Below are positions 45,362 to 58,350 of a stretch of DNA of 64,000 nt, piece after piece. Below the pieces are notes generated by a model. The model had not been told where the DNA came from. It saw nothing but the letters and a program-made list of their open reading frames with translations, and did no database searches. Position numbers and translations under genes: made by a program. Position 1 is the stretch's first letter, and each line of letters opens with the position of its first letter. The stretch comes from Astropecten irregularis. Lineage: Eukaryota > Echinodermata > Asteroidea > Paxillosida > Astropectinidae. Where the stretch lies: NCBI GenBank assembly GCA_963971285.1, contig OZ020249.1, positions 5,828,001 through 5,892,000 on the forward strand, read 5' to 3'.

Positions 45362-48300
45362 TGACTAACAAAATGGCCTCAAATTACACCAAAATCCTTG
45401 CATGACAAGTTGATTGGCATTTTTCTTGCTGGGAATGGTTCCTAGTAGTCATAGCTACCTATGAGGAAGATAGCGCGCATTTCTGAAAAAGTTACTTTTG
45501 GGCAAAAATTGAAAAAAACTGCTGTGGGGGACCACATGGATTTTTCTGAAATTTTACTGACTACCAAAATGGCCTCAAATTACACCAAAATCTTTCCATG
45601 ACAAGTTGATTGGCATTTTTCTTGCTGGGAATGGTTCCTGGTAGTCATAGCTACCTATGAGGAAGATAGCGCGCATTTCTGAAAAAAGTTACTTTTGGGC
45701 AAAAATTGAAAAAAAAACTGCTGTGCGGGACCACATGATTTTTCTTAAATTTCACTGACTACCAAAATGGCCTCAAATTACACCAAAATCCTTCCATGAC
45801 AAGTTGATAGGCATTTTTCTTGCTGGGAATGGTTCCTGGTAGTCATAGCTAGCTATGAGGAAGGTAGCGCGCATTTCTCAAAAAAGTCGGTTTGGGGCCA
45901 AAATTGAAAAAAGCTGCTGTGGGGGACCACATGGATTTTTCTGAAATTTAACTGACTAACAAAATGGCCTCAAATTACACAAAAATCCTTGCATGACAAT
46001 TTGATTGGCATTGTTCAAGCTCGAAATGGTTCCTGGTAGTCATAGCTACCTATGAGGAACATAGCACGCATTTCTGAAAAAAGTTACTTTTGGGCAAAAA
46101 TTGAAAAAAAACTGCTGTGCGGGACCACATGATTTTTCTTAAATTTCACTGACTACCAAAATGGCCTCAAATTACACCAAAATCCTTCCATGACAAGTTG
46201 ATTGGCATTTTTCTAGCTGGGAATGGTTCCTGGTAGTCATAGCTAGCTATGAGGAAGGTAGCGCGCATTTCTGAAAAAAGTCGGTTTGGGGCCAAAATAG
46301 AAAAAAGCTGCTGTGGGGGACCACATGATTTTTCTTAAATTTCACTGACTAACAAAATGGCCTTAAATTACACAAAAATCCTTGCATGACAATTTGATTG
46401 GCATTTTTCAAGCTCGAAATGGTTCCTGGTAGTCATAGCTACCTATGAGGAAGATAGCGCGCATTTCTGAAAAAAGTTACTTTTGGGCAAAAATTGAAAA
46501 AAACTGCTGTGGGGGACCACGTGGATTTTTCTGAAATTTGACTGACTACCAAAATGGCCTCAAATTACACCAAAATCTCTCCATGACAAGTTGATTGGCA
46601 TTTTTCTTGCTGGGAATGGTTCCTGGTAGTCATAGCTAGCTATGAGGAAGGTTGCGCGTATTTCTGAAAAAAGTCGGTTTGGGGCCAAAATTGAAAAAAG
46701 CTGCTGTGGGGGACCACATGGATTTTTCTGAAATTTGACTGACTAACAAAATGGCCTTAAATTACACAAAAATCCTTGCATGACAATTTGATTGGCATTT
46801 TTCTTGCTGGGAATGGTTCCTGGTAGTCATAGCTACCTATGAGGAAGATAGCGCGCATTTCTGAAAAAAGTTACTTTTGGGCAAAAATTGAAAAAAACTG
46901 CTGTGGGGGACCACATGGATTTTTCTTAAATTTCACTGACTAACAAAATGGCCTCAAATTACACCAAAATCCTTCCATGACAAGTTGATAGGCATTTTTC
47001 TTGCTGGGAATGGTTCCTGGAAGTCATAGCTAGCTATGAGGAAGGTAGCGCGCATTTCTCAAAAAAGTCGGTTTTGGACCAAAATTGAAAAAAGCTGCTG
47101 TGGGGGACCACGTGGATTTTTCTGAAATTTGACTGACTACCAAAATGGCCTCAAATTACACCAAAATCTCTCCATGACAAGTTGATTGGCATTTTTCTTG
47201 CTGGGAATGGTTCCTGGTAGTCATAGCTAGCTATGAGGAAGGTTGCGCGTATTTCTGAAAAAAGTCGGTTTGGGGCCAAAATTGAAAAAAGCTGCTGTGG
47301 GGGACCACATGGATTTTTCTGAAATTTGACTGACTACCAAAATGGCCTCAAATTACACCAAAATCCTTGCATGACAAGTTGATTGGCATTTTTCTTGCTG
47401 GGAATGGTTCCTAGTAGTCATAGCTACCTATGAGGAAGATAGCGCGCATTTCTGAAAAAGTTACTTTTGGGCAAAAATTGAAAAAAACTGCTGTGGGGGA
47501 CCACATGGATTTTTCTGAAATTTTACTGACTACCAAAATGGCCTCAAATTACACCAAAATCTTTCCATGACAAGTTGATTGGCATTTTTCTTGCTGGGAA
47601 TGGTTCCTGGTAGTCATAGCTACCTATGAGGAAGATAGCGCGCATTTCTGAAAAAAGTTACTTTTGGGCAAAAATTGAAAAAAAAACTGCTGTGCGGGAC
47701 CACATGATTTTTCTTAAATTTCACTGACTACCAAAATGGCCTCAAATTACACCAAAATCCTTCCATGACAAGTTGATAGGCATTTTTCTTGCTGGGAATG
47801 GTTCCTGGTAGTCATAGCTAGCTATGAGGAAGGTAGCGCGCATTTCTCAAAAAAGTCGGTTTGGGGCCAAAATTGAAAAAAGCTGCTGTGGGGGACCACA
47901 TGGATTTTTCTGAAATTTAACTGACTAACAAAATGGCCTCAAATTACACAAAAATCCTTGCATGACAATTTGATTGGCATTGTTCAAGCTCGAAATGGTT
48001 CCTGGTAGTCATAGCTACCTATGAGGAACATAGCACGCATTTCTGAAAAAAGTTACTTTTGGGCAAAAATTGAAAAAAAACTGCTGTGCGGGACCACATG
48101 ATTTTTCTTAAATTTCACTGACTACCAAAATGGCCTCAAATTACACCAAAATCCTTCCATGACAAGTTGATTGGCATTTTTCTAGCTGGGAATGGTTCCT
48201 GGTAGTCATAGCTAGCTATGAGGAAGGTAGCGCGCATTTCTGAAAAAAGTCGGTTTGGGGCCAAAATAGAAAAAAGCTGCTGTGGGGGACCACATGATTT

Positions 48301-48994
48301 TTCTTAAATTTCACTGACTAACAAAATGGCCTTAAATTACACAAAAATCCTTGCATGACAATTTGATTGGCATTTTTCAAGCTCGAAATGGTTCCTGGTA
48401 GTCATAGCTACCTATGAGGAAGATAGCGCGCATTTCTGAAAAAAGTTACTTTTGGGCAAAAATTGAAAAAAACTGCTGTGGGGGACCACATGGATTTTTC
48501 TTAAATTTCACTGACTAACAAAATGGCCTCAAATTACACCAAAATCCTTCCATGACAAGTTGATAGGCATTTTTCTTGCTGGGAATGGTTCCTGGAAGTC
48601 ATAGCTAGCTATGAGGAAGGTAGCGCGCATTTCTCAAAAAAGTCGGTTTTGGACCAAAATTGAAAAAAGCTGCTGTGGGGGACCACGTGGATTTTTCTGA
48701 AATTTGACTGACTACCAAAATGGCCTCAAATTACACCAAAATCTCTCCATGACAAGTTGATTGGCATTTTTCTTGCTGGGAATGGTTCCTGGTAGTCATA
48801 GCTAGCTATGAGGAAGGTTGCGCGTATTTCTGAAAAAAGTCGGTTTGGGGCCAAAATAGAAAAAAGCTGCTGTGGGGGACCACATGATTTTTCTTAAATT
48901 TCACTGACTAACAAAATGGCCTCAAATTACACAAAAATCCTTGCATGACAAATTGATTGGCATTTTTCAAGCTCGAAATTGTTTCTAGTAGTCA
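45362..48994 (+). repeat. S1 satellite, block F, with ~1.97-kb duplication
   Basis: About 18 monomers. The rare five-A variant TCTGAAAAAGTTAC occurs at 45482 and 47451, and long stretches after each (including GGAACATAGCACGC and TTCTAGCTGGG) match, so a ten-monomer block is duplicated. Confidence 0.93.
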
Positions 48995-50027
48995 GACATT
49001 CACACGTCTGTCTCCCTCTAGTGATCATGATGAGTCAGGTATTGCCACTCAATTTATAACCCCCGTTTCAGACAGGCGTTCCTAGCATTGCCATTGAACT
49101 CAATAGATCAGGAGCGACTTTAGGTCGACCCAATTCAGATTTTGGTTTCAGATAGGCAAACTTATGACACTGGAGAACAAGTAGGCCTACAAGCAAACGG
49201 ACATAGCAACCAATCTGATGTCAGATTAGATCTTTTGTATTACAAGAAGGAGACAGACACTCACTTGAGTGGCAATACCTGACTCATCATGATCAGTAGA
49301 GGGAGACAGACACTGTCTACGGCATCCCCATTAGCAACCGCTGTACAATCATACATGCAGATGTTGATATGGAAACATCCTTACCTGCAGCTGGTTCAGA
49401 TTGACGTTCCCTCATGTAACACAGATGGCAAATCCTTTAACGAATGGATGATCATATCAAGCTTGTCAGCAACTAGCGCCCTCTCCAGTTCATAGGTGAA
49501 CAAGCCGGTTATCCTGATATTTAAAGGTAGCTGAACCTGAATCGTGTCAACGTTTTTGTCCATTGTAACTGTCAAATAAAGAAAGAGGAAAATGAATGAA
49601 ATAGAAAGGAATTGTAGATTCTCAATGCAGAAGGCCCATTAAAGGACTGGATGGGTCAGATGGTATAGCACAGGTACGGCATACCTTGTCCGCCGCACAG
49701 GAGCATATCAACAGTAAGGGTTTGCATCTATGTTGGTGAAATGATTATGAAAATGCTTATATAAGAAAATACAATAATTAACCATGTTAACACGTCTTCT
49801 ATTTTCAAGAGTGGGGAATCTATAAAGTGCACATAAATAAATGAGATGAAAGATCACTAGAAAAAGATGGACATTCACTTGAGTGGCAATACCTGACTCA
49901 TGATGATTACTAGAAGGAGAGAGACACTCACTTGCCTGGCAATACCTGACTCATGATGATTACTAGAAGGAGACAGACACTCGCTTGGTTGCGATAGACA
50001 ATGTCCGTCTCCCTCTAGTGATCATCA
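48995..50027. mobile_element. Composite foldback module M5
   Basis: Complete, close to M4 (GTTGCGATAG). Empty hAT site. Confidence 0.8.
49385..49568 (-). pseudogene. HMBS exon fragment, copy 5 (in M5)
   Basis: Same exon, splice signals and TGA; AAGCCGG variant. Confidence 0.87.
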
Positions 50028-51891
50028 TGACTAACAAAATGGCCTCAAATTACACCAAAATCCTTGCATGACAAGTTGATTGGCATTTTTCTTGCTGGGA
50101 ATGGTTCCTAGTAGTCATAGCTAGCTATGAGGAAGGTAGCGCGCATTTCTGAAAAAAGTCGGTTTGGGGCCAAAATTGAAAAAGGCTGCTGTGGGGGACC
50201 ACATGGATTTTTCTGAAATTTGACTGACTACCAAAATGGCCTCAAATTACACCAAAATCTCTCCATGACAAGTTGATTGGCATTTTTCTTGCTGGGAATG
50301 GTTCCTGGTAGTCATAGCTACCTATGAGGAAGATAGCGCGCATTTCTGAAAAAAGTTACTTTTGGGCAAAAATTAAAAAAAAACTGCAGTGCGGGACCAC
50401 ATGATTTTTCTTAAATTTCATTGACTACTAAAATGGCCTAAAATTACACCAAAATCCTTGCATGACAAGTTGATTGGCATTTTTCTTGCTGGGAATGGTT
50501 CCTGGAAGTCATAGCTAGCTATGAGGAAGGTAGCGCGCATTTCTGAAAAAAGTTACTTTTGGGCAAAAATTGAAAAAAGCTGCTGAGGGGGACCACGTGG
50601 ATTTTTCTGAAATTTGACTGACTACCAAAATGGCCTCAAATTACACCAAAATCTCTCCATGACAAGTTGATTGGCATTTTTCTTGCTGGGAATGGTTCCT
50701 GGTAGTCATAGCTAGCTATGAGGAAGGTTGCGCGTATTTCTGAAAAAAGTCGGTTTGGGGCCAAAATTGAAAAAAGCTGCTGTGGGGGACCACATGGATT
50801 TTTCTGAAATTTGACTGACTACCAAAATGGCCTCAAATTACACCAAAATCCTTCCATGACAAGTTGATTGGCATTTTTCTTGCTGGGAATGGTTCCTGGT
50901 AGTCATAGCTAGCTATGAGGAAGGTAGCGCGCATTTCTGAAAAAAGTTACTTTTGGGCAAAAATTGAAAAAAGCTGCTGTGGGGGACCACATGGATTTTT
51001 CTGAAATTTTGACTGACTACCAAAATGGCCTCAAATTACACCAAAATCCTTCCATGACAAGTTGATTGGCATTTTTCTTGCTGGGAATGGTTCCTGGTAG
51101 TCATAGCTAGCTATGAGGAAGGTAGCGCGCATTTCTGAAAAAAGTCGGTTTGGGGCCAAAATTGAAAAAAGCTGCTGTGGGGGACCACATGGATTTTTCT
51201 GAAATTTGACTGACTACCAAAATGGCCTCAAATTACACCAAAATCTTTCCATGACAAGTTGATTGGCATTTTTCTTGCTGGGAATGGTTCCTGGTAGTCA
51301 TAGCTACCTATGAGGAAGATAGCGCACATTTCTGAAAAAAGTTACTTTTGGGAAAAATTGAAAAAAAAACTGCTGTGCGGGACCACATGATTTTTCTTAA
51401 ATTTCACTGACTACCAAAATGGCCTCAAATTACACCAAAATCCTTCCATGACAAGTTGATAGGCATTTTTCTTGCTGGGAATGGTTCCTGGTAGTCATAG
51501 CTAGCTATGAGGAAGGTAGCGCGCATTTCTCAAAAAAGTCGGTTTGGGGCCAAAATTGAAAAAAGCTGCTGTGGGGGACCACATGGATTTTTCTGAAATT
51601 TAACTGACTGCCAAAATGGCCTCAAATTACACCAAAATCTTTCCATGACAAGTTGATTGGCATTTTTCTTGCTGGGAATGGTTCCTGGTAGTCATAGCTA
51701 GCTATGAGGAAGGTAGCGCGCATTTCTGAAAAAAGTCGGTTTGGGGCCAAAATAGAAAAAAACTGCTGTGGGGGACCACATGGATTTTTCTTAAATTTCA
51801 CTGACTAACAAAATGGCCTCAAATTACACAAAAATCCTTCCATGACAAATTGATTGGCATTTTTCAAGCTCGAAATTGTTTCTAGTAGTCA
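50028..51891 (+). repeat. S1 satellite, block G
   Basis: About 9.5 monomers between M5 and M6. Confidence 0.95.
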
Positions 51892-52870
51892 GACATTCAC
51901 ACGTCTGTCTCCCTCTAGTGATCATGATGAGTCAGGTATTGCCACTCAATTTATAACCCCCGTTTCAGACAGGCGTTCCTAGCATTGCCATTGAACTCAA
52001 TAGATCAGGAGCGACTTTAGGTCGACCCAATTCAGATTTTGGTTTCAGATAGGCAAACTTATGACACTGGAGAACAAGTAGGCCTACAAGCAAACGGACA
52101 TAGCAACCAATCTGATGTCAGATTAGATCTTTTGTATTACAAGAAGGAGACAGACACTCACTTGAGTGGCAATACCTGACTCATCATGATCAGTAGAGGG
52201 AGACAGACACTGTCTACGGCATCCCCATTAGCAACCGCTGTACAATCATACATGCAGATGTTGATATGGAAACATCCTTACCTGCAGCTGGTTCAGATTG
52301 ACGTTCCCTCATGTAACACAGATGGCAAATCCTTTAACGAATGGATGATCATATCAAGCTTGTCAGCAACTAGCGCCCTCTCCAGTTCATAGGTGAACAG
52401 GCTGGTTATCCTGATATTTGAAGGTAGCTGAACCTGAATCATGTCAACGTTTTTGTCCATTGTAACTGTCAAATAAAGAAAGAGGAAAATGAATGAAACA
52501 AAATGGATTGTAGATTCTCAATGCAGAAGGCCCATAAAAGGACTGGATGGGTCAGATGGTATAGCACAGCTACGGCATGCGTTGTCCGCCGCACAGGAGC
52601 ATATAAACAGTAAGGGTGTGCATCTTTGTTGGTGAAATGATTATGAAAATGCTTATATAAGAAAATACAATAATTAACCATATTAATACCTCTTCTATTT
52701 TCAAGAGTGATGAGTCTATAAAGTGCACATAAATAAATGAGATGAATGATCACTTGAGAAAGACAGACACTCACTCGAGTGGCAATACCTGACTCATGAT
52801 GATTACTAGAAGGAGACAGACACTCACTTGGTTGCCATAGACAATGTCTGTCTCCCTCTAGTGATCATCA
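51892..52870. mobile_element. Composite foldback module M6 (hybrid)
   Basis: Left part matches M3-M5 (AAATTGTTTCTAG junction, CTGCAGCTGG). The right part from about 52441 matches M7-type modules (AATCATGTCAACG, AACAAAATGGATTG, CCCATAAAAGG). A switch between these types inside the HMBS exon marks a recombinant or gene-converted copy. Confidence 0.8.
52282..52465 (-). pseudogene. HMBS exon fragment, copy 6 (hybrid, in M6)
   Basis: Exon with intact splice signals and TGA. Donor-side half is type A, acceptor-side half is type B (ACATGATT, giving Met for Thr). Confidence 0.87.
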
Positions 52871-53550
52871 TGACTACCAAAATGGCCTCAAATTACACCA
52901 AAATCCTTGCATGACAAGTTGATTGGCATTTTTCTTGCTGGGAATGGTTCCTGGTAGTCATAGCTACCTAAGAGGAAGATAGCACGCTTTTCTGAAAAAA
53001 AGTTACTTTTGGGCAAAAATTGAAAAAAGCTGCTGTGGGGGACCACATGGATTTTTCTGAAATTTGACTGACTACCAAAATAGCCTCAAATTACACCAAA
53101 ATCCTTCCATGACAAGTTGATTGGCATTTTTCTTGCTGGGAATGGTTCCTGGTAGTCATAGCTAGCTATGAGGAAGGTAGCGCGCATTTCTGAAAAAAGT
53201 CGGTTTGGGGCCAAAATTGAAAAAAGCTGCTGTGGGGGACCACATGATTTTTCTTAAATTTCACTGACTACCAAAATGGCCTCAAATTACACCAAAATCC
53301 TTGCATGACAATTTGATTGGCATTTTTCAAGCTCGAAATGGTTCCTGGTAGTCATAGCTAGCTATGAGGAAGGTAGCGCGCATTTCTGAAAAAAGTCGGT
53401 TTGGGGCCAAAATTGAAAAAAACTGCTGTGGGGGACCACATGATTTTTCTTAAATTTCACTGACTAACAAAATGGCCTCAAATTACACAAAAATCTTTGC
53501 ATGACAAATTGATTGGCATTTTTCAAGCTCGAAATGGTTCCTAGTAGTCA
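52871..53550 (+). repeat. S1 satellite, block H
   Basis: About 3.5 monomers with the private variant CTACCTAAGAGGAAG, repeated in blocks K and L. Confidence 0.95.
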
Positions 53551-53785
53551 GACATTCACATGTCTGTCTCCCTCTAGTGATCATGATGAGTCAGGTATTG
53601 CCACTCAATTTATAACCCCCGTTTCAGACAGGTGTCTCAGCATTGCCATTGAACTCAATAGATCAGGAGCGACTTTAGGTCGACCCAATTCAGATTTTGG
53701 TTTCAGATAGGCAAACTTATGACACTGGAAAACAAGAAGGCCTACAAACAAACGGACATAGCAACCAATCTGATGTCAAATTAGA

Positions 53786-53968
53786 ATTTTTGGTGTCGGA
53801 AAAAAACATTATGCTGTTTCGGGTCTCGCACCCAGGACCCCTGGCTACCAGTAATGAAAACTGTCCGCTGGCTATCAGGTACAGACCTGGTGAAAACATC
53901 CACTTTTTTACCTGTGACGATAATACAAAATTTTGATATATTTCAAGCAAGTCCGATGTCAGATTAGA
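53786..53968. repeat. 183-bp insertion in M7
   Basis: Bounded by GATGTCAAATTAGA at 53772-53785 and GATGTCAGATTAGA at 53955-53968. Contains CGGGTCTCGCACCCAGG and GATATATTTCAAGCAAGTCC, the latter similar to 15159-15180. The same insertion is in M9 (56817-56999), M11 (60039-60221) and M13 (63105-63287), always 183 bp. Confidence 0.8.
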
Positions 53969-54153
53969 TCTTTTGTATAGATCAGTGGGCAATACCTGAC
54001 TCACGATGATTACTAGAAGGAGACAGACACTCACTTGAGTGGCAATACCTGACTCATCATGATCAGTAGAGGGAGACAGACACTGTCTACGGCATCCCCA
54101 TTAGCAACCGCTGTAAATCATACATGCAGATGTTGATATGGAAACATCCTTAC

Positions 54154-54337
54154 CTGCAGATGGTTCAGATTGACGTTCCCTCATGTAACACAGATGGCAA
54201 ATCCTTTAATGAATGGATGATCATATCAAGCTTGTCAGCAACTAGCGCCCTCTCCAGTTCATAGGTGAACAGGCTGGTTATCCTGATATTTGAAGGTAGC
54301 TGAACCTGAATCATGTCAACGTTTTTGTCCATTGTAA
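54154..54337 (-). pseudogene. HMBS exon fragment, copy 7 (in M7)
   Basis: Same exon, splice signals and TGA; type B (CTGCAGATGG, ACATGATT). Confidence 0.87.
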
Positions 54338-54705
54338 CTGTCAAATAAAGAAAGAGGAAAATGAATGAAACAAAATGGATTGTAGATTCTCAATGCAGAA
54401 GGCCCATAAAAGGACTGGATGGGTCAGATGGTATAGCACAGCTACGGCATGCCTTGTCCGCCGCACAGGAGCATATAAACAGTAAGGGTTTGCATCTATG
54501 TTGGTGAAATGATTATGAAAATGCTTATATAAGAAAATACAATAATTAACCATATTAATACCTCTTCTATTTTCAAGAGTGATGAGTCTATAAAGTGCAC
54601 ATAAATAAATGAGATGAATGATCACTTGAGAAAGACAGACACTCACTCGAGTGGCAATACCTGACTCACGATGATTACTAGAAGGAGACAGACACTCACT
54701 TGGTT

Positions 54706-55144
54706 CAGAGCTGTAAATAAAGAGAGTTTGGCCAACTGCGCCATGTTTGGGACCTACAGTGGATGCGCGTACACACGCGCGCGCGGGCGCGCAAACTATT
54801 TTAGCAATGGTTGTTTGTCTAATAAACCCCTCAAAAATGTTCTGCAACTCAACTGGTTTGAGGGATTATATCTTTTTTGTTACGAATCTATGAACGGTGA
54901 AACTGACATCATTGGAAAGCTTCGTTATTCCTCTTTACAATGGTGTGCCATTTGTTGTGATCATGAAACCATGGAATGTGCATTTCTCCTAAATATAGGG
55001 CAAAGACAAATGTGAAATATTGCAATTGATTGACTCAAAGTTGGTAGCTAACATGGCGCCTTGTAGTCACGTGAGGGCTATTGACCAATTATAAATGAGA
55101 TGCCTGAAACCGAGTTGGCCAAACTCTCTTTATTGACGGCTCTG
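54706..55144. mobile_element. hAT MITE, copy 1 (439 bp)
   Basis: Inverted ends of about 32 bp start CAGAGCTGTAAATAAAGAGA and end CTCTTTATTGACGGCTCTG. The 8-bp ACTTGGTT flanks both sides (54698-54705 and 55145-55152), and modules without it have ACTTGGTT once. CAGAG ends and an 8-bp duplication fit the hAT superfamily. An alternating GCGC/ACAC tract lies at 54764-54792. The 114-residue ORF inside has no transposase features. Confidence 0.9.
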
Positions 55145-55163
55145 ACTTGGTTGCCATAGACAA

Positions 55164-56295
55164 TGTCTGTCTTCCTCTAGTGATCATGATGAGTCAGGTA
55201 TTGCCACTCAATTTATAACCCCCGTTTCAGACAGGTGTCCCAGCATTGCCATTGAACTCAATAGATCAGGAGCGACTTTAGGTCGACCCAATTCAGATTT
55301 TGGTTTCAGATAGGCAAACTTATGACACCGGAGAACAAGTAGGCCTACAAACAAACGAACATAGCAACCAATCTGATGTCAGATTAGATCTTTTGTATTT
55401 CAAGAAGGAGACAGACACTCACTTGAGTGGCAATACCTGACTCATCATGGTCACTAGAGGGAGACAGACACTGTCTACGGCATCCCCATTAGGAACCGCT
55501 GTACAATCATACATGCAGATGTTGATATGGAAACATCCTTACCTGCAGCTGGTTCAGATTGACGTTCCCTCATGTAACACAGATGGCAAATCCTTTAACG
55601 AATGGATGATCATATCAAGCTTGTCAGCAACTAGCGCCCTCTCCAGTTCATAGGTGAACAGGCTGGTTATCCTGATATTTGAAGGTAGCTGAACCTGAAT
55701 CGTGTCAACGTTTTTGTCCATTGTAACTGTCAAATAAAGAAAGAGGAAAATAAATGAAACAGAAAGGAATTGTAGATTCTCAATGCAGAAGGCCCATTAA
55801 AGGACTGGATGGGTCAGATGGTATAGCACAGGTACGGCATACCTTGTCTGCCGCACAGGAGCATATCAACAGTAAGGGTTTGCATCTATGTTGGTGAAAT
55901 GATTATGAAAATGCTTATATAAGAAAATACAATAATTAACCATGTTAACACGTCTTCTATTTTCAAGAGTGGGGAGTCTATAAAGTGCACATAAATAAAT
56001 GAGATGAAACATCACTAGAGAAAGACGGACATTCACTTGAGTGGCAATACCTGACTCATGATGATTACTAGAAGGAGACAGACACTCACTTGAGTGGCAA
56101 TACCTGACTCATGATGATTACTAGAAGGAGACAGACACTCACTTGAGTGGCAATACCTGACTCATGATGATTACTAGAAGGAGACAGACACTCACTTGAG
56201 TGGCAATACCTGACTCATGATGATTACTAGAAGGAGACAGACACTCGATCACTTGGATGCCATAGACAATGTCTGTCTCCCTCTAGTGATCATCA
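55164..56295. mobile_element. Module M8 (right member of pair)
   Basis: No 183-bp insert and no hAT. Five 53-bp units start at 56035, 56088, 56141, 56194 and near 56247, the most of any copy seen. Confidence 0.8.
55543..55726 (-). pseudogene. HMBS exon fragment, copy 8 (in M8)
   Basis: Same exon, splice signals and TGA; type A. Confidence 0.87.
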
Positions 56296-56581
56296 TGACT
56301 AACAAAATGGCCTCAAATTACACCAAAATCCTTGCATGACAAGTTGATTGGCATTTTTCTTGCTGGGAATGGTTCCTGGTAGTCATAGCTAGCTATGAGG
56401 AAGGTAGCGCGCATTTCTGTAAAAAGTTACTTTTCGGCAAAAATTGAAAAAAACTGCTGTGGGGGACCACATGATTTTTCTTAAATTTCACTGACTAACA
56501 AAATGGCCTCAAATTACACAAAAATCCTTGCATGACAAATTGATTGGCATTTTTCAAGCTCGAAATGGTTCCTAGTAGTCA
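56296..56581 (+). repeat. S1 satellite, block I
   Basis: Only about 1.5 monomers remain between module pairs. Confidence 0.95.
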
Positions 56582-57184
56582 GACATTCACATGTCTGTCT
56601 CCCTCTAGTGATCATGATGAGTCAGGTATTGCCACTCAATTTATAACCCCCGTTTCAGACAGGTGTCCCAGCTTTGCCATTGAACTCAATAGATCAGGAG
56701 CGACTTTAGGTCAACCCAATTCAGATTTTGGTTTCAGATAGGCAAACTTATGACACTGGAAAACAAGTAGGCCTACAAACAAACGGACATAGCAACCAAT
56801 CTGATGTCAGATTAGAATTTTTGGTGTCGGAAAAAAACATTATGCTGTTTCGGGTCTCGCACCCAGGACCCCTGGCTACCAGTGTTTAAAACTGTCCGCT
56901 GGCTATCAGGTCCAGACCTGGTGAAAACATCCACTTTTTTACCTGTGATGATAATGCAAAATGTTGATATATTTCAAGCAAGTCCGATGTCAGATTAGAT
57001 CTTTTGTATAGATCAGTGGGCAATACCTGACTCAAGATGATTACTAGAAGGAGACAGACACTCACTTGAGTGGCAATACCTGACTCATCATGATCACTAG
57101 AGGGAGACAGACACTGTCTACGGCAACCCCATTAGCAACCGCTGTAAATCATACATGCAGATGTTGATATGGAAACATCCTTAC

Positions 57185-57368
57185 CTGCAGATGGTTCAGA
57201 TTGACGTTCCCTCATGTAACACAGATGGCAAATCCTTTAATGAATGGATGATCATATCAAGCTTGTCAGCAACTAGCGCCCTCTCCAGTTCATAGGTGAA
57301 CAGGCTGGTTATCCTGATATTTGAAGGTAGCTGAACCTGAATCATGTCAACGTTTTTGTCCATTGTAA
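57185..57368 (-). pseudogene. HMBS exon fragment, copy 9 (in M9)
   Basis: Same exon, splice signals and TGA; type B. Confidence 0.87.
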
Positions 57369-57895
57369 CTGTCAAATAAAGAAAGAGGAAAATGAATGAA
57401 ACAACATGGATTGTAGATTCTCAATGCAGAAGGCCCATAAAAGGACTGGATGGGTCAGATGGTATAGCACAGCTACGGCATGCCTTGTCCGCCGCACAGG
57501 AGCATATAAACAGTAAGGGTTTGCATCTATGTTGGTGAAATGATTATGAAAATGCTTATATAAGAAAATACAATAATTATCCATATTAATACCTCTTCTA
57601 TTTTCAAGAGTGGGGAGTCTATAAAGTGCACATAAATGAATGAGATGAATGATCACTAGAGAAAGACGGACATTCACTTGGGTGGCAATACCTGACTCAT
57701 GATGATTACTAGAAGGAGACAGACACTCACTCGAGTGGCAATACCTGACTCACGATGATTACTAGAAGGAGACAGACACTCACTCGAGTGGCAATACCTG
57801 ACTCACGATGATTACTAGAAGGAGACAGACACTCACTTGAGTGGCAATACTTGACTCATGATGATCACTAGAGGGAGACAGACACTCACTTGGTT

Positions 57896-58331
57896 CAGAG
57901 CCGTAAATAAAGAGAGTTTGGCCAACTGCGCCATGTTGGGGACCTACAGTGGATGCGCGTACACACGCGCGCGCGGGCGCGCAAACTATTTTAGCAATGG
58001 TTGTTTGTCTAATAAACCCCTCAAAAAAGTTCTGCCACTCAAGTTTGAGGGATTATATCTTTTTTGTTACGGATCTATGAACGGTGAAACTGACATCATT
58101 GGAAAGCTTCGTTATTCCTCTTTACAATGGTGTGCCATTTGTTGTGATCATGAAACCATGGAATGTGCATTTCTCCTAAATATAGGGCAAAGACAAATGT
58201 GAAATATTGCAATTGATTGACTCAAAGTTGGTAGCTAACATCGCGCCTTGTAGTCACGTGAGGGCTATTGACCAATCATAAATGAGATGCCTGAAACCGA
58301 GTTGGCCAAACTCTCTTTATTTACGGCTCTG
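57896..58331. mobile_element. hAT MITE, copy 2 (436 bp)
   Basis: Ends are perfect inverted repeats here, starting CAGAGCCGTAAATAAAGAGA. ACTTGGTT lies at 57888-57895 and 58332-58339. A 3-bp difference from copies 1 and 3 lies near 58040. Confidence 0.9.
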
Positions 58332-58350
58332 ACTTGGTTGCCATAGACAA

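Larger units (their letters stand above)
53551..55187. mobile_element. Module M7 (left member of pair, with 183-bp and hAT insertions)
   Basis: As M1 but with an extra 183 bp (53786-53968) between two 14-bp copies of GATGTC-A/G-AATTAGA-like sequence and a hAT MITE at 54706-55144. Its right end is fused with the left end of M8 inside a shared 24-bp terminal motif (55164-55187). Confidence 0.8.

Noticed and set aside
53717-54034. 105-codon minus-strand ORF repeated in M9-type modules
   Set aside because: Crosses the 183-bp insert and terminal units; repeated only because the module is copied.
54671-55015. 114-codon ORF in the hAT MITE
   Set aside because: Only inside a MITE of ~437 bp; no transposase or zinc-finger motif, and the opposite strand is also open.
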